Shown: positions 1 through 7,052 of the stretch, one piece after another
How the letters are laid out: every line of letters starts with the position of its first letter
Position numbering within the stretch: position 1 is the first letter of the stretch
From: Dysgonamonadaceae bacterium
GTDB lineage: Bacteria; Bacteroidota; Bacteroidia; Bacteroidales; Azobacteroidaceae
NCBI GenBank assembly: GCA_031276105.1
Contig: JAISNS010000024.1
Span: forward strand, 1 to 8,829
Reading direction: 5' to 3'
Length of the DNA: 8,829 nt
Translations under genes and position numbers: made by a program
Notes under the pieces: generated by a model
What the model was told of the DNA's origin: nothing
The model's input: the letters and a program-made list of their open reading frames with translations, nothing else
Database searches by the model: none

Positions 1-28
1 CTACAATGTTATTTATATTTATCAATAT

Positions 29-379
29 ATGATGATTCAAGTCGTTAAGTCCAAACTTCACCGGCTTACCGTAACGGAGGCCAACCTGAATTATATCGGC
101 AGCATTACCATCGACGAAGATTTGATGGAAGCGTCGAATATCATTGAAGGAGAAAAAGTACAGATTGTCAACAATAATAACGGGGAACGCATCGAAACAT
201 ACGTGATTAAAGGTATCCGCGGTTCGGGTATGATTTGCTTGAACGGGGCTGCCGCCCGCAAAGTACAGCCCGGCGATATTATTATTATCATCGCATACGC
301 TTTGATGGACTTTGAGGAAGCTAAACATTTCAAACCGGCTATCGTTTTCCCGGATACCGCTACCAACAAGCTCTTATAA
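29..379 (+). CDS. panD: Aspartate 1-decarboxylase (pyruvoyl enzyme)
   Basis: Converts L-aspartate to beta-alanine in the cytoplasm, supplying pantothenate and CoA synthesis. The 116 residues are the usual family length. The self-cleavage site is visible as Gly24-Ser25 in NYIGSITID; cleavage there turns Ser25 into the pyruvoyl cofactor. Residues known to matter in the E. coli enzyme fall at the same numbers: Lys9 (KSKLHR) and Arg54, Thr57 and Tyr58 in [16 protein letters not shown], shared by the family, is at about 72-79. The start has two adjacent ATG codons (29 and 32); the first keeps the E. coli numbering, but either is possible. No Shine-Dalgarno is present; the leader is A/T-rich, as is normal in Bacteroidota. 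The next gene follows after 9 bases, so they are probably co-transcribed. In relatives panC often precedes panD; that would lie outside the window. Confidence 0.97.
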   Translation: MMIQVVKSKLHRLTVTEANLNYIGSITIDEDLMEASNIIEGEKVQIVNNNNGERIETYVIKGIRGSGMICLNGAAARKVQPGDIIIIIAYALMDFEEAKHFKPAIVFPDTATNKLL

Positions 380-388
380 ATAAATTAT

Positions 389-1285
389 ATGCTCGATTTC
401 AAACCTGTAATGATTGCCGATAAGGAACGGATTCAATCCTTTTTTTATCGAAGCAATTTCAGAAATTGTGATTTTTCCTTTTCCAATATTTTTATATGGA
501 AGCATTTGTACAACACCCAGTTTTGTATTGACGACGACTTCCTGTATTTCCGTTTCCAACCGTCGGAAGATGTGCCCGGATACCTGTTCCCGTTAGGAGA
601 AGGCAATTTGAAAAAGGCTTTGACTCAAATCTGCGACGACGCGCAGGAACGGGTAACGCCCGTCCGCCTCTACGCTATCACCCCCGAAATGTTCGATTTG
701 ATTGAAAACGCCTTGCCCGGCCAATTCATTTATGAAACGGAACGGAACTGGCACGAATACATTTATTCGTCCGCCGATCTAATTTCGCTGGCCGGGAAAA
801 AATATCAGGCGAAACGCAACCATATCAATAAATTCAAACGGACGTATCGATGGGAATATCTTCCGATTACCCGCGCAATCATCCCCGAATGTGTGGAACT
901 CTACGAACGGTGGTGCGCCGAAAACGGGGGTTGCTCCGGCGTCCTTTCGCTGGCTCAAGAACAGGTTGCGACACAAAAAGCATTTAACTATTACGAGAAA
1001 CTGGGTTTGACGGGAGGCGCATTGCGAATCGACGGCGAAATACTGGCCTATTCATACGGCCAGCCTTTGGGACAGGACACGTTCGGGATACATGCCGAAA
1101 AATGCCTTCACGAAATTAACGGCGGTTTTACGATGATCAACCAGCAGTTTGCGGAGCACAATTGCGCCGGTTATGCCTACATCAACCGCGAAGAAGACTT
1201 GGGACTGGAATCGTTGCGCAAAGCAAAAATGTCGTACTATCCGGCTATCCTTCTGGGAAAAGGATATGCCCGGATAAAAGAATAA
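389..1285 (+). CDS. DUF2156 / LPG_synthase_C domain protein (GNAT-like fold, substrate unknown)
   Basis: A soluble protein of 298 residues resembling the C-terminal catalytic domain of MprF-type lysylphosphatidylglycerol synthases (DUF2156, LPG_synthase_C). It lacks the membrane domain of MprF and has no hydrophobic segment or signal peptide. Family features I recognise: an aromatic-rich N-terminal part with FSFSNIFIWK (about 29-38), the basic stretch GKKYQAKRNHINKFKR (136-151), and the C-terminal signature YINREEDLGLESLRKAKMSY (264-283) ending in YYPA. These proteins are built of two GNAT-like halves and are thought to move an acyl or aminoacyl group, but the substrate of this stand-alone form is not established, so naming it a lipid lysyltransferase would overreach. 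It sits 9 bases after panD and 6 bases before a second GNAT gene, which suggests one operon. The A/T-only leader before the ATG gives no ribosome-binding site. Confidence 0.85.
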   Translation: MLDFKPVMIADKERIQSFFYRSNFRNCDFSFSNIFIWKHLYNTQFCIDDDFLYFRFQPSEDVPGYLFPLGEGNLKKALTQICDDAQERVTPVRLYAITPEMFDLIENALPGQFIYETERNWHEYIYSSADLISLAGKKYQAKRNHINKFKRTYRWEYLPITRAIIPECVELYERWCAENGGCSGVLSLAQEQVATQKAFNYYEKLGLTGGALRIDGEILAYSYGQPLGQDTFGIHAEKCLHEINGGFTMINQQFAEHNCAGYAYINREEDLGLESLRKAKMSYYPAILLGKGYARIKE

Positions 1286-1291
1286 TGCCGT

Positions 1292-2146
1292 ATGATGCGA
1301 TTCGGAAAAGAAAAAGATAAGGAAGCCTTAAAAACGATGTGGAAACTGTGTTTCCCTGATGATTCGGACGAATTTATCGCTTTTTATTTCGACCGGGTGT
1401 ATAGCAACGAAGAAACGATTGTTTATGTGGAAGATAACATTCCGGTAGCTTCCCTGCAAATGATTCCGTATTTACTTAAAACCGGATACAGCGCTTCCCC
1501 GGCGGCGTATATTTCGGGCGCGATGACTCATCCCGAATTTCGGCAAAGGGGCTTCATGTCGCGTTTGCTGTGCGCATCCTTCGAAATCATGAAAGCAAAA
1601 GGGTATGTTTATACGTTCCTTATTCCGCAGGAAGAATGGCTGTTCGGCTTTTACGAGAAATGGGGATACGTAAAAGCCTTTCCCGAAAGTATTTTGTACC
1701 TCACGTCCGATTTTCCACCACAAAAGGAAGATGTAGCCGTTTACGACAACTTGCAGGACGCAATGGACAACTTTGAAATTCTTTGGGATATTTACATCCG
1801 GTTCCTCCTCGAACAGTCGAATATCGTATTGAAAACCCAATCGCAATTCGCTCATATCCTGTGGGATTTTTTCAACAGCCGGGGCGTATTGTTTGCCGGT
1901 AGTGCGGGGTTGGCTTTTACATTCCCGGAAGGAAATCAAATCGTTGTGAAAGAATTTTTTTACCGGGGTGAAGTCGTCAGACAGGCTTTCCTGCACTCGA
2001 TTCAAACCTGTTACAACCTGAAAGAACTGGTGATTTTCGACGTCCCCGACGCCCCATTCGTCCGCAACAAAGGAATGATAAAACGGTTAAACAACCGAGA
2101 AGAAGTAATTACCGGTATCCGTGCCGGCATGATGCTGGACTACTGA
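1292..2146 (+). CDS. GNAT-family N-acetyltransferase, Eis-like N-terminal half
   Basis: A predicted cytoplasmic acyltransferase of 284 residues using an acyl-CoA donor. The CoA-binding motif A of the GNAT fold is seen at about 71-93: AAYISGAMTHPEF followed by RQRGFMSRLL, where R/Q-x-x-G-x-G/A is represented by RQRGFM. Motif B follows as LIPQEEWLFGFYEKWGYV (110-127), the usual 'F-Y-x-x-x-G-Y/F' near the end of the domain. The remaining 150 or so residues form a separate C-terminal part with no motif I can name; the arrangement recalls Eis-type acetyltransferases but is shorter than the roughly 400 residues usual there. The start is one of two adjacent ATGs (1292, 1295), 6 bases after the preceding stop; an ATG at 1285 overlaps that stop but is out of frame. 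The acceptor substrate cannot be inferred. It is probably translated from the same mRNA as panD and the DUF2156 gene. Confidence 0.88.
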   Translation: MMRFGKEKDKEALKTMWKLCFPDDSDEFIAFYFDRVYSNEETIVYVEDNIPVASLQMIPYLLKTGYSASPAAYISGAMTHPEFRQRGFMSRLLCASFEIMKAKGYVYTFLIPQEEWLFGFYEKWGYVKAFPESILYLTSDFPPQKEDVAVYDNLQDAMDNFEILWDIYIRFLLEQSNIVLKTQSQFAHILWDFFNSRGVLFAGSAGLAFTFPEGNQIVVKEFFYRGEVVRQAFLHSIQTCYNLKELVIFDVPDAPFVRNKGMIKRLNNREEVITGIRAGMMLDY

Positions 2147-2210
2147 GGCGGGGGCTTATCCCGTTTGGCGCTAAATGAAGTGGGAATGAGGAAAATTCAT
2201 TTTTTTCACG

Positions 2211-2218
2211 TACATTTG
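2211..2218 (+). promoter_or_regulatory. Putative Bacteroidota -7 promoter element
   Basis: TACATTTG exactly fits the Bacteroidota sigma-factor -7 consensus TAnnTTTG. It lies in the 88-base gap after the GNAT gene, 16 bases before the ATG of the HD-domain gene, so a transcript would start near 2223 with a very short leader. No good -33 TTTG is seen at the expected distance, which lowers confidence. It would drive the HD gene, lptD and ung. Confidence 0.5.
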
Positions 2219-2234
2219 TGCTTTCTTTTAAAAA

Positions 2235-2774
2235 ATGGTACCGGAGGAGATTATTAAAAAATATTACAAAGAGGGGAGCGAATTATATAATATATTATTT
2301 ACGCACAGTTTAGCCGTTGCCGATCGAGCGTTGGAAATTGCGAACATGCACCCCGAATTGAATTTCAACAAAGCATTTCTTTATGAAGCGGCTATGGTTC
2401 ACGATATAGGTATTTTCTTGACGGATGCTCCGCAAATACACTGTTTCGGTAAATTCAGGTATATTTGTCACGGATATTTAGGAGCGGAAATTATGCGTAA
2501 AGAGGGCTTCGAAAAACATGCGCCGGTTTGTGAGCGGCATACCGGTTCCGGATTAACAAAGGAAGACATTATTCAAAATCAACTCCCTCTTCCGCACCGC
2601 GATATGCTTCCGGTATCGCCGGAAGAAAAATTGATTTGCTTTGCAGATAAATTTTATTCCAAATCCCATTTGGAGAGGGTGAAAACAGTGGAGCAAGTAA
2701 GAAAAAGCCTCTCGAAATACGGGGATGAATCGGTAGAACGTTTCAACGAAATGTTAAAGTTTTTTTTAGGTTAG
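2235..2774 (+). CDS. HD-domain (HDIG-type) phosphohydrolase
   Basis: A 179-residue cytoplasmic protein of the HD metal-dependent phosphohydrolase superfamily. The metal ligands are readable in order: His24 (THSLAVAD), the His56-Asp57 pair in AAMVHDIGI (52-60), further histidines at His79 (CHGYLGAE) and His102 (ERHTGSG), and a late Asp138 in CFADKFYSK. HDIG (56-59) is intact, so the active site looks functional. The substrate is not known; relatives hydrolyse nucleotides or other phosphate esters, and nothing here decides between them. The gene opens a presumed operon: a TAnnTTTG promoter lies just upstream and lptD follows 19 bases after the stop. The ATG at 2235 is chosen because KKYYKEGSELYNILFTHS directly follows, as in Bacteroidales relatives as I recall them. 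GGAGG shortly after the start is inside the gene and is not a ribosome-binding site. Confidence 0.9.
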   Translation: MVPEEIIKKYYKEGSELYNILFTHSLAVADRALEIANMHPELNFNKAFLYEAAMVHDIGIFLTDAPQIHCFGKFRYICHGYLGAEIMRKEGFEKHAPVCERHTGSGLTKEDIIQNQLPLPHRDMLPVSPEEKLICFADKFYSKSHLERVKTVEQVRKSLSKYGDESVERFNEMLKFFLG

Positions 2775-2793
2775 TTTATCTTATTGGGATTAA

Positions 2794-5529
2794 ATGACAG
2801 TCAAGTATCCTTATCTTTTAATTTTTAGCGCGTGGATGCTGTTTCTTGTGCAACAGGCAACCGTGTCGGCACAAGATACGATGCAGGATACCACTTTGCC
2901 TTCCGATACTCTTTTGCCGTCAAATACGGTTTTGCCTTCCGATACGATTGTTGCCGCCGAAGATTCGACCCGGCGGTCGAACGCAATTGATGCCCCCATT
3001 CAATATACCGCCGATACGATACGGATGCGAATGGATGGACGTAACATGCTCTACCTTTTCGGCAACGGAAATGTAACCTATCAAAACAAGAATCTTGTCG
3101 GCGAATATATCGAAATAGACGCCGACAGCAGCATCGTTTATGCCACTTACGGGATTGATTCGATCGGCGACGAGTTCGGCTATCCGGTTTTCAAAGACGG
3201 CGACACTCAATACGAAATGAAAAAAGTCCGCTACAATTTCAAAACGGAAAAAATGTATGTAACCGACGTCATCACTCAACAGGGCGAAAGCTACGTTACG
3301 GCAGCGGAAACCAAAAAAATGCCGAACGACGACCTTTTCATGCGAAACGGGAAATTGACTACCTGTGACGAACCCGAACCGCATTTCTATTTCAATATGA
3401 CGAAAGCCAAAGTAAAACCCGGTAAAAGCATCGTTACCGGAGCCGCTTATCTGGTGATAGAAGACGTGCCCTTGCCGGTAGCGATTCCCTTCGGCTATTT
3501 CCCTTTTACCGGCGATTATTCTTCGGGAATTATTATGCCTACTTACGGCGACGAGATGACGCGGGGATTTTCGTTGCGCGAAGGCGGCTATTATTTTGCG
3601 TTCAACGATTACATGGATTTGGCAGTTACCGGAGAAATCTACACCAAAGGCTCGTGGGGATTGAACGCCCGTTCCAATTACAGGAAACGCTATAAATTTT
3701 CCGGAAATTTTAACGCCGGATACCTGGTTACGATATTGGGCGATAAAGGCGACAGTGATTACAGTAAAGCGAAAGACTTCAAATTGAACTGGTCGCACTC
3801 GCAAGACGCGAAAGCCAATCCTTTTTATACGCTCTCGGCCAGTATTAATTTCTCCACCAGTTCGTATGACCGAAACGAATTGAGCAGCATTTATTCCAAT
3901 CAATATTCCCAAAATACAAAAGCTTCGAGCGTCAATTTTTCTTACCGGCCGCCCAACTCCCCGTTCTCGTTTTCGGCCAATGCGTCTATCAATCAGGTAT
4001 CGCGCGACACGTCGGTCAGTATTACCTTTCCGAATCTTACGGTTACCATGCGGGATATTTATCCTTTCCGGCGAAAAGAACAGGTGGGCGCTCCCCGCTG
4101 GTACGAAAACATCATGATGCGATATACCGGACTGCTGATGAACAGCGTTACTTCAAAGGAATATAACCTGTTTGAAAAAAATCTTATCCGCGACTGGCGA
4201 AACGGGATAAAACACGATATACCCGTCAGCGCTTCCTTTAATCTGTTTAAATACATAGCCATCACCCCATCGGTCAATTATACCGAACGATGGTATTCCT
4301 CGCAGGTAGAAAAACATTACGATTACCGTAAAAACGCCGTAGTAAACGGCGATACGATCTACGGATTCAACCGGGTATATAATTACAATATGGGCGTAAG
4401 CGCCAATACAAAACTGTATGGAATGTATAAGCCGTGGGGAATTTTCGGTAAAACAGTCAGTCAGGTACAGATTCGTCATGTAATGACGCCATCGGTCAGT
4501 TTTTCCGGTTCGCCGGACTTTTCCGATAAAAAATACGGCTTCTACCGCGATTTGATTTATTATAAACCGAACGGACAATTAGATACATTGACGTACAGCC
4601 CCTACGAAAGTCACCTGTGGGGCGCTCCGGGAAGGGGACGAACGGGGAGCATCAGTTTCAGTCTGGACAATAACCTGGAGATGAAAATTCCGATAGCCGC
4701 GTCGGATTCTTCCCGGAAAATCAGCCTGATCGATAACTTGCGGATGGGCATCAGTTACAATTTTCTGGCCGATTCGATGAACTGGTCGGATTTAAGCGTC
4801 GGCCTCCGGCTGAAATTCACGCAATCGCTAAACTTCAATATTCAGGCGCAATTTGATACCTATACTTATAATGAACAGGGAACCCGAATCAATGTGCCCC
4901 GTTGGGAAGCCGGAAAAGGTATTGGCCGTTTACGCAGTACCGGATGGAGTTTTTCCTATTCGATCAACAATTCGACGTTCAAAAATTGGTTCACAAAAGG
5001 AGACGCCGAAAACGAGAATACGGACAACGACGCGCCGCCGGAAGAAGAATCGCCCCACCCGGAAGATGAGGAAAACAGCGCGGAACAGCCGCGTTCCCTC
5101 CGGAAACACAAAGAAAAAGATACGAATCGCGACGCCAACGGTTATTTCATGAACGATGTTACCTGGAATCTCAGTTTCAACTATTCGTTAGGCGTAGCGT
5201 ACGATATGTCGCCCGGAAAATTTGATCCGGTAAAAAAGGAATATCCCTATCGTTTCAATCAAACGCTCGACTTTTCGGGGAATCTGAATCCTACGAAAGG
5301 ATGGGGATTCACATTCAACACGAGTTACGATTTTGATTACAAGAAATTTTCCAACTTTTTTATGACCATTACCCGTCAAATGCACTGCTGGTCGATGTCG
5401 GCGAGCGTTCGTCCGATTGGCCCTTACCAGTCGTATAATTTCACAATTGCGGTTAATTCATCCATATTACAGGATTTAAAATATACGCAAAGCAGCAACT
5501 CGCGCGACGCCATGCACTGGGGCGAATAA
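2794..5529 (+). CDS. lptD: LPS-assembly outer-membrane protein LptD (LptD_2 type)
   Basis: Probably the outer-membrane beta-barrel that inserts lipopolysaccharide delivered across the periplasm. The 911-residue protein starts with a signal peptide (about 1-26, hydrophobic LLIFSAWMLFLV, likely cleavage after VSA). A Thr/Ser/Pro-rich repeat linker follows (34-51), then an OstA-like periplasmic domain beginning near 70 (IRMRMDGRNMLYLFGNGNVTY). KLTTCDEPEPHFYF (187-200) and PLPVAIPFGYFPF are typical of the Bacteroidota form. The rest is a long barrel of alternating aromatic strands ending in SSILQDLKYTQSSNS. A hydrophilic insert (about 736-782), first acidic and Pro-rich, then basic, is probably an extended loop. 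The protein has only two cysteines, Cys191 in the periplasmic part and Cys865 near the end of the barrel. ung follows 10 bases after the stop. Confidence is high for the family; the LPS-export role is inferred from homology. Confidence 0.92.
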   Translation: MTVKYPYLLIFSAWMLFLVQQATVSAQDTMQDTTLPSDTLLPSNTVLPSDTIVAAEDSTRRSNAIDAPIQYTADTIRMRMDGRNMLYLFGNGNVTYQNKNLVGEYIEIDADSSIVYATYGIDSIGDEFGYPVFKDGDTQYEMKKVRYNFKTEKMYVTDVITQQGESYVTAAETKKMPNDDLFMRNGKLTTCDEPEPHFYFNMTKAKVKPGKSIVTGAAYLVIEDVPLPVAIPFGYFPFTGDYSSGIIMPTYGDEMTRGFSLREGGYYFAFNDYMDLAVTGEIYTKGSWGLNARSNYRKRYKFSGNFNAGYLVTILGDKGDSDYSKAKDFKLNWSHSQDAKANPFYTLSASINFSTSSYDRNELSSIYSNQYSQNTKASSVNFSYRPPNSPFSFSANASINQVSRDTSVSITFPNLTVTMRDIYPFRRKEQVGAPRWYENIMMRYTGLLMNSVTSKEYNLFEKNLIRDWRNGIKHDIPVSASFNLFKYIAITPSVNYTERWYSSQVEKHYDYRKNAVVNGDTIYGFNRVYNYNMGVSANTKLYGMYKPWGIFGKTVSQVQIRHVMTPSVSFSGSPDFSDKKYGFYRDLIYYKPNGQLDTLTYSPYESHLWGAPGRGRTGSISFSLDNNLEMKIPIAASDSSRKISLIDNLRMGISYNFLADSMNWSDLSVGLRLKFTQSLNFNIQAQFDTYTYNEQGTRINVPRWEAGKGIGRLRSTGWSFSYSINNSTFKNWFTKGDAENENTDNDAPPEEESPHPEDEENSAEQPRSLRKHKEKDTNRDANGYFMNDVTWNLSFNYSLGVAYDMSPGKFDPVKKEYPYRFNQTLDFSGNLNPTKGWGFTFNTSYDFDYKKFSNFFMTITRQMHCWSMSASVRPIGPYQSYNFTIAVNSSILQDLKYTQSSNSRDAMHWGE
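2893..2946 (+). repeat. Three 18-bp tandem repeats inside lptD
   Basis: Three in-frame 18-base units (2893-2910, 2911-2928, 2929-2946) encode TLPSDT, LLPSNT and VLPSDT, just after the signal peptide of LptD. The first and third units are nearly identical; the second has drifted. The encoded stretch would be a flexible linker before the periplasmic domain. Unit gain or loss would keep the reading frame. Confidence 0.85.
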
Positions 5530-5539
5530 ATTATAAATT

Positions 5540-6205
5540 ATGATTGATGTAAAAATAGAATCGTCGTGGAAAGAAAAATTGGTTTCCGAATTTGAGAAGC
5601 CCTATTTTTCCGCTTTAGTCGAATTTGTCAAGAACGAATACGCAACGCACACCGTTTATCCGAAAGGGAACAGGATATTCAACGCTTTCGATAAAACGCC
5701 GTTTGATAAGGTAAAAGTAGTGATATTGGGGCAAGACCCCTATCATGAGCCGGGACAGGCGCACGGTTTGTGCTTCTCGGTCAACGACGGCATTCCCCTG
5801 CCGCCTTCGTTACAAAACATTTACAAAGAATTGCAGGACGATTTGGGCGTTCCCGTCGCGGCTTCCGGCAATCTGGAACGATGGGCGGAACAGGGCGTTT
5901 TGTTGCTCAACGCAACGCTAACGGTTCAGGCGCACCGGGCAGGCTCGCATCAAAACCGGGGCTGGGAAACATTTACGGACGCCGTGATTCATACCGTAGC
6001 CGAAGAAAAAGAACATGTTGTTTTCATCCTGTGGGGATCGTATGCGCAGAAAAAGGGCGCTTTTATTCATCCTGAAAAACATTTGATATTGAAATCGGCG
6101 CATCCCTCGCCCCTGTCTGTTTATCGCGGCTTTTTCGGCAGCCGTCCGTTTGGTAAAACGAATGATTATCTGATTCGAACCGGGCAAACGCCCATTAATT
6201 GGTAA
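5540..6205 (+). CDS. ung: Uracil-DNA glycosylase, family 1
   Basis: Removes uracil from DNA as the first step of base-excision repair. The 221 residues match the usual length, and all family 1 motifs are present: the water-activating loop [18 protein letters not shown] with catalytic Asp66, the Pro-rich [12 protein letters not shown] (87-98), the uracil-binding LLLNATLTV with Asn124, and the DNA-intercalation loop [15 protein letters not shown] with His188. Replacement of the more common Thr by Ala after that Asn does not alter known catalytic residues. The start at 5540 follows the lptD stop by 10 A/T bases, so it is probably co-transcribed with lptD and the HD gene. The 3' end lies 28 bases from the 3' end of the opposing tRNA-Ala gene, so transcripts converge here. 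I see no clear hairpin terminator between them. Confidence 0.97.
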   Translation: MIDVKIESSWKEKLVSEFEKPYFSALVEFVKNEYATHTVYPKGNRIFNAFDKTPFDKVKVVILGQDPYHEPGQAHGLCFSVNDGIPLPPSLQNIYKELQDDLGVPVAASGNLERWAEQGVLLLNATLTVQAHRAGSHQNRGWETFTDAVIHTVAEEKEHVVFILWGSYAQKKGAFIHPEKHLILKSAHPSPLSVYRGFFGSRPFGKTNDYLIRTGQTPINW

Positions 6206-6233
6206 ACCGAAAGGAAAAATGGAAGGGGGGAAG

Positions 6234-6307
6234 TGGAGCATACGAGACTCGAACTCGTCACCTTTAGACTGCCAGTCTAACGCTCTAGCCGGATGAGCTA
6301 ATGCCCC
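6234..6307 (-). tRNA. tRNA-Ala (anticodon GGC)
   Basis: Read on the minus strand, the 74 bases fold as a full cloverleaf. The 7-bp acceptor stem pairs GGGGCAT with ATGCTCC and includes the G3-U70 wobble that identifies alanine tRNAs; the D stem is GCTC/GAGC. The anticodon stem TTAGA/TCTAA carries loop CTGGCAG with anticodon GGC (reads GCC and GCU), the variable loop is AGGTG, and the T arm is ACGAG-TTCGAGT-CTCGT. The discriminator is A at 6234. CCA is not encoded (the next bases read CTT), so the end must be added by the CCA-adding enzyme. It lies antisense between ung and ruvC with its own promoter. Confidence 0.97.
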
Positions 6308-6325
6308 GTTTGATTAATTGCGCTG

Positions 6326-6355
6326 CAAAGATAACCGTTTTTCTTAAAAAACAAA
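6326..6355 (-). promoter_or_regulatory. Promoter of tRNA-Ala
   Basis: On the minus strand TATCTTTG (6333-6326) matches the Bacteroidota -7 consensus TAnnTTTG, and TTTG (6355-6352) lies 18 bases upstream as a -33 element. The -7 element ends 18 bases before the tRNA 5' end, so a short 5' leader for RNase P is expected. It occupies most of the gap ahead of ruvC, on the opposite strand. Confidence 0.8.
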
Positions 6356-6381
6356 CGATGTTTTCTATAAATTTCAGTCAA

Positions 6382-6954
6382 ATGAAAGAAAAAATAATAT
6401 TAGGCGTCGATCCGGGCACCACCATCATGGGATACGGGCTGATAAAAGTGGTTAACAACAAGCCGTTTTTGTTGGCCATGGGCATTTTGGAACTCAACAA
6501 ATACGAAGACCATTACCTTCGCTTGCGGCGTATCTTTGAACGGATAATCGGATTGATCGACGAATTTCTTCCCGACGAACTGGCCATAGAATCTCCTTTT
6601 TTCGGAAAGAACGTACAAAGTATGCTTAAATTAGGGCGTGCACAGGGAGTAGCGATGGCGGCTGCCCTGTCGCGCGATATTCCCATCTTCGAATATGCTC
6701 CCCTGAAAATAAAAATGGCCATTACCGGAAACGGCAGCGCGGCCAAAGAACAGGTGGCGGATATGCTTCAGCGGTATTTAAAAATTCCGCAAGAGAATAT
6801 GCTCCCGCAATTGGACGCCACAGACGGCTTGGCGGCAGCTGTTTGCCATTTCTTCCAGAGCAATCGTCCTTCGGGCAATGCCCAATATACAAGTTGGAAA
6901 GATTTCATTAATAAAAACGAGAAACGGGTGAAGGGGAGGCCGGCAAAATCGTAG
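6382..6954 (+). CDS. ruvC: Crossover junction endodeoxyribonuclease RuvC
   Basis: Resolves Holliday junctions with RuvAB during homologous recombination, as a dimer needing Mg2+. All four acidic catalytic residues are in place: Asp10 (ILGVDPGTT), Glu70 ([11 protein letters not shown]), and Asp145 and Asp148 ([14 protein letters not shown]). [14 protein letters not shown] (83-96) and the [21 protein letters not shown] region (105-125) are also typical. The length is 190 residues with a basic tail ([12 protein letters not shown]). The frame stays open back to an ATG at 6301, but that start lies within the tRNA gene; an ATG at 6358 would add eight residues. The start at 6382 is chosen because family members begin a few residues before the VDPGT motif. 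No convincing promoter for ruvC is seen in the 74-base gap (TAAATTTC at 6368 is only a near match and too close to the ATG). It ends 98 bases before the stop of a converging gene. Confidence 0.96.
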   Translation: MKEKIILGVDPGTTIMGYGLIKVVNNKPFLLAMGILELNKYEDHYLRLRRIFERIIGLIDEFLPDELAIESPFFGKNVQSMLKLGRAQGVAMAAALSRDIPIFEYAPLKIKMAITGNGSAAKEQVADMLQRYLKIPQENMLPQLDATDGLAAAVCHFFQSNRPSGNAQYTSWKDFINKNEKRVKGRPAKS

Positions 6955-6957
6955 CAT

Positions 6958-6976
6958 AAAAGGAAAACTTCCTTTT
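6958..6976 (+). other. Small A/T-rich hairpin after ruvC
   Basis: AAAAGGAA (6958-6965) and TTCCTTTT (6969-6976) form a perfect 8-bp stem around a 3-base loop, starting 4 bases after the ruvC stop. It could stabilise the 3' end or assist the terminator just downstream. Being short and mostly A-T, it may have no function. Confidence 0.45.
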
Positions 6977-6984
6977 TAAAACAG

Positions 6985-7030
6985 AGCGGCTGCCTCAAAA
7001 TTAATTCCGAGACAGCCGCTTTCTATTTTT
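6985..7030. terminator. Bidirectional Rho-independent terminator between converging genes
   Basis: Two 12-base arms, 6985-6996 (AGCGGCTGCCTC) and 7009-7020 (GAGACAGCCGCT), flank a 12-base loop. On the plus strand the stem has one C/A mismatch and is followed by TTCTATTTTT. On the minus strand the same position is a G-U pair, so the stem is complete, but the T-run after it is shorter (CTGTTTT). It sits between the stops of ruvC and the minus-strand surface-protein gene and can serve both. Confidence 0.85.
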
Positions 7031-7052
7031 ACTCTTTTCCTGAAAAGTAAAG

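Noticed and set aside
14..21. TATATTTA just before panD as a possible -7 promoter element
   Set aside because: The last base does not fit TAnnTTTG, the -33 region is outside the window, and panD is likely to be read from an upstream gene.
1472..2005. A 177-codon open frame antisense to the GNAT gene
   Set aside because: It is fully contained in the GNAT gene, whose motifs A and B are clear, and the antisense translation has no family features.
2150..2168. Short CGGG/CCCG hairpin after the GNAT gene as a terminator
   Set aside because: The stem is only 4 bp and is followed by TTTGGCG rather than a T-run, so it is not a credible terminator.
2920..3912. A long 330-codon open frame on the minus strand inside lptD
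   Set aside because: It lies antisense to a well-supported gene with recognisable protein motifs, its translation shows no known motif, and it has no promoter or separate coding signal; it is a by-product of codon use in lptD.
6234..6307. tRNA-Ala as an integration site for a mobile element
   Set aside because: The tRNA is intact, no duplicated 3' tRNA fragment is seen in the window, and both sides are housekeeping genes with no integrase.
6301..6381. An upstream in-frame ruvC start at 6301 (27 extra residues)
   Set aside because: It begins inside the tRNA-Ala gene and crosses its promoter, and the extra residues are not typical of RuvC; the start at 6382 places the VDPGT motif at the usual distance.
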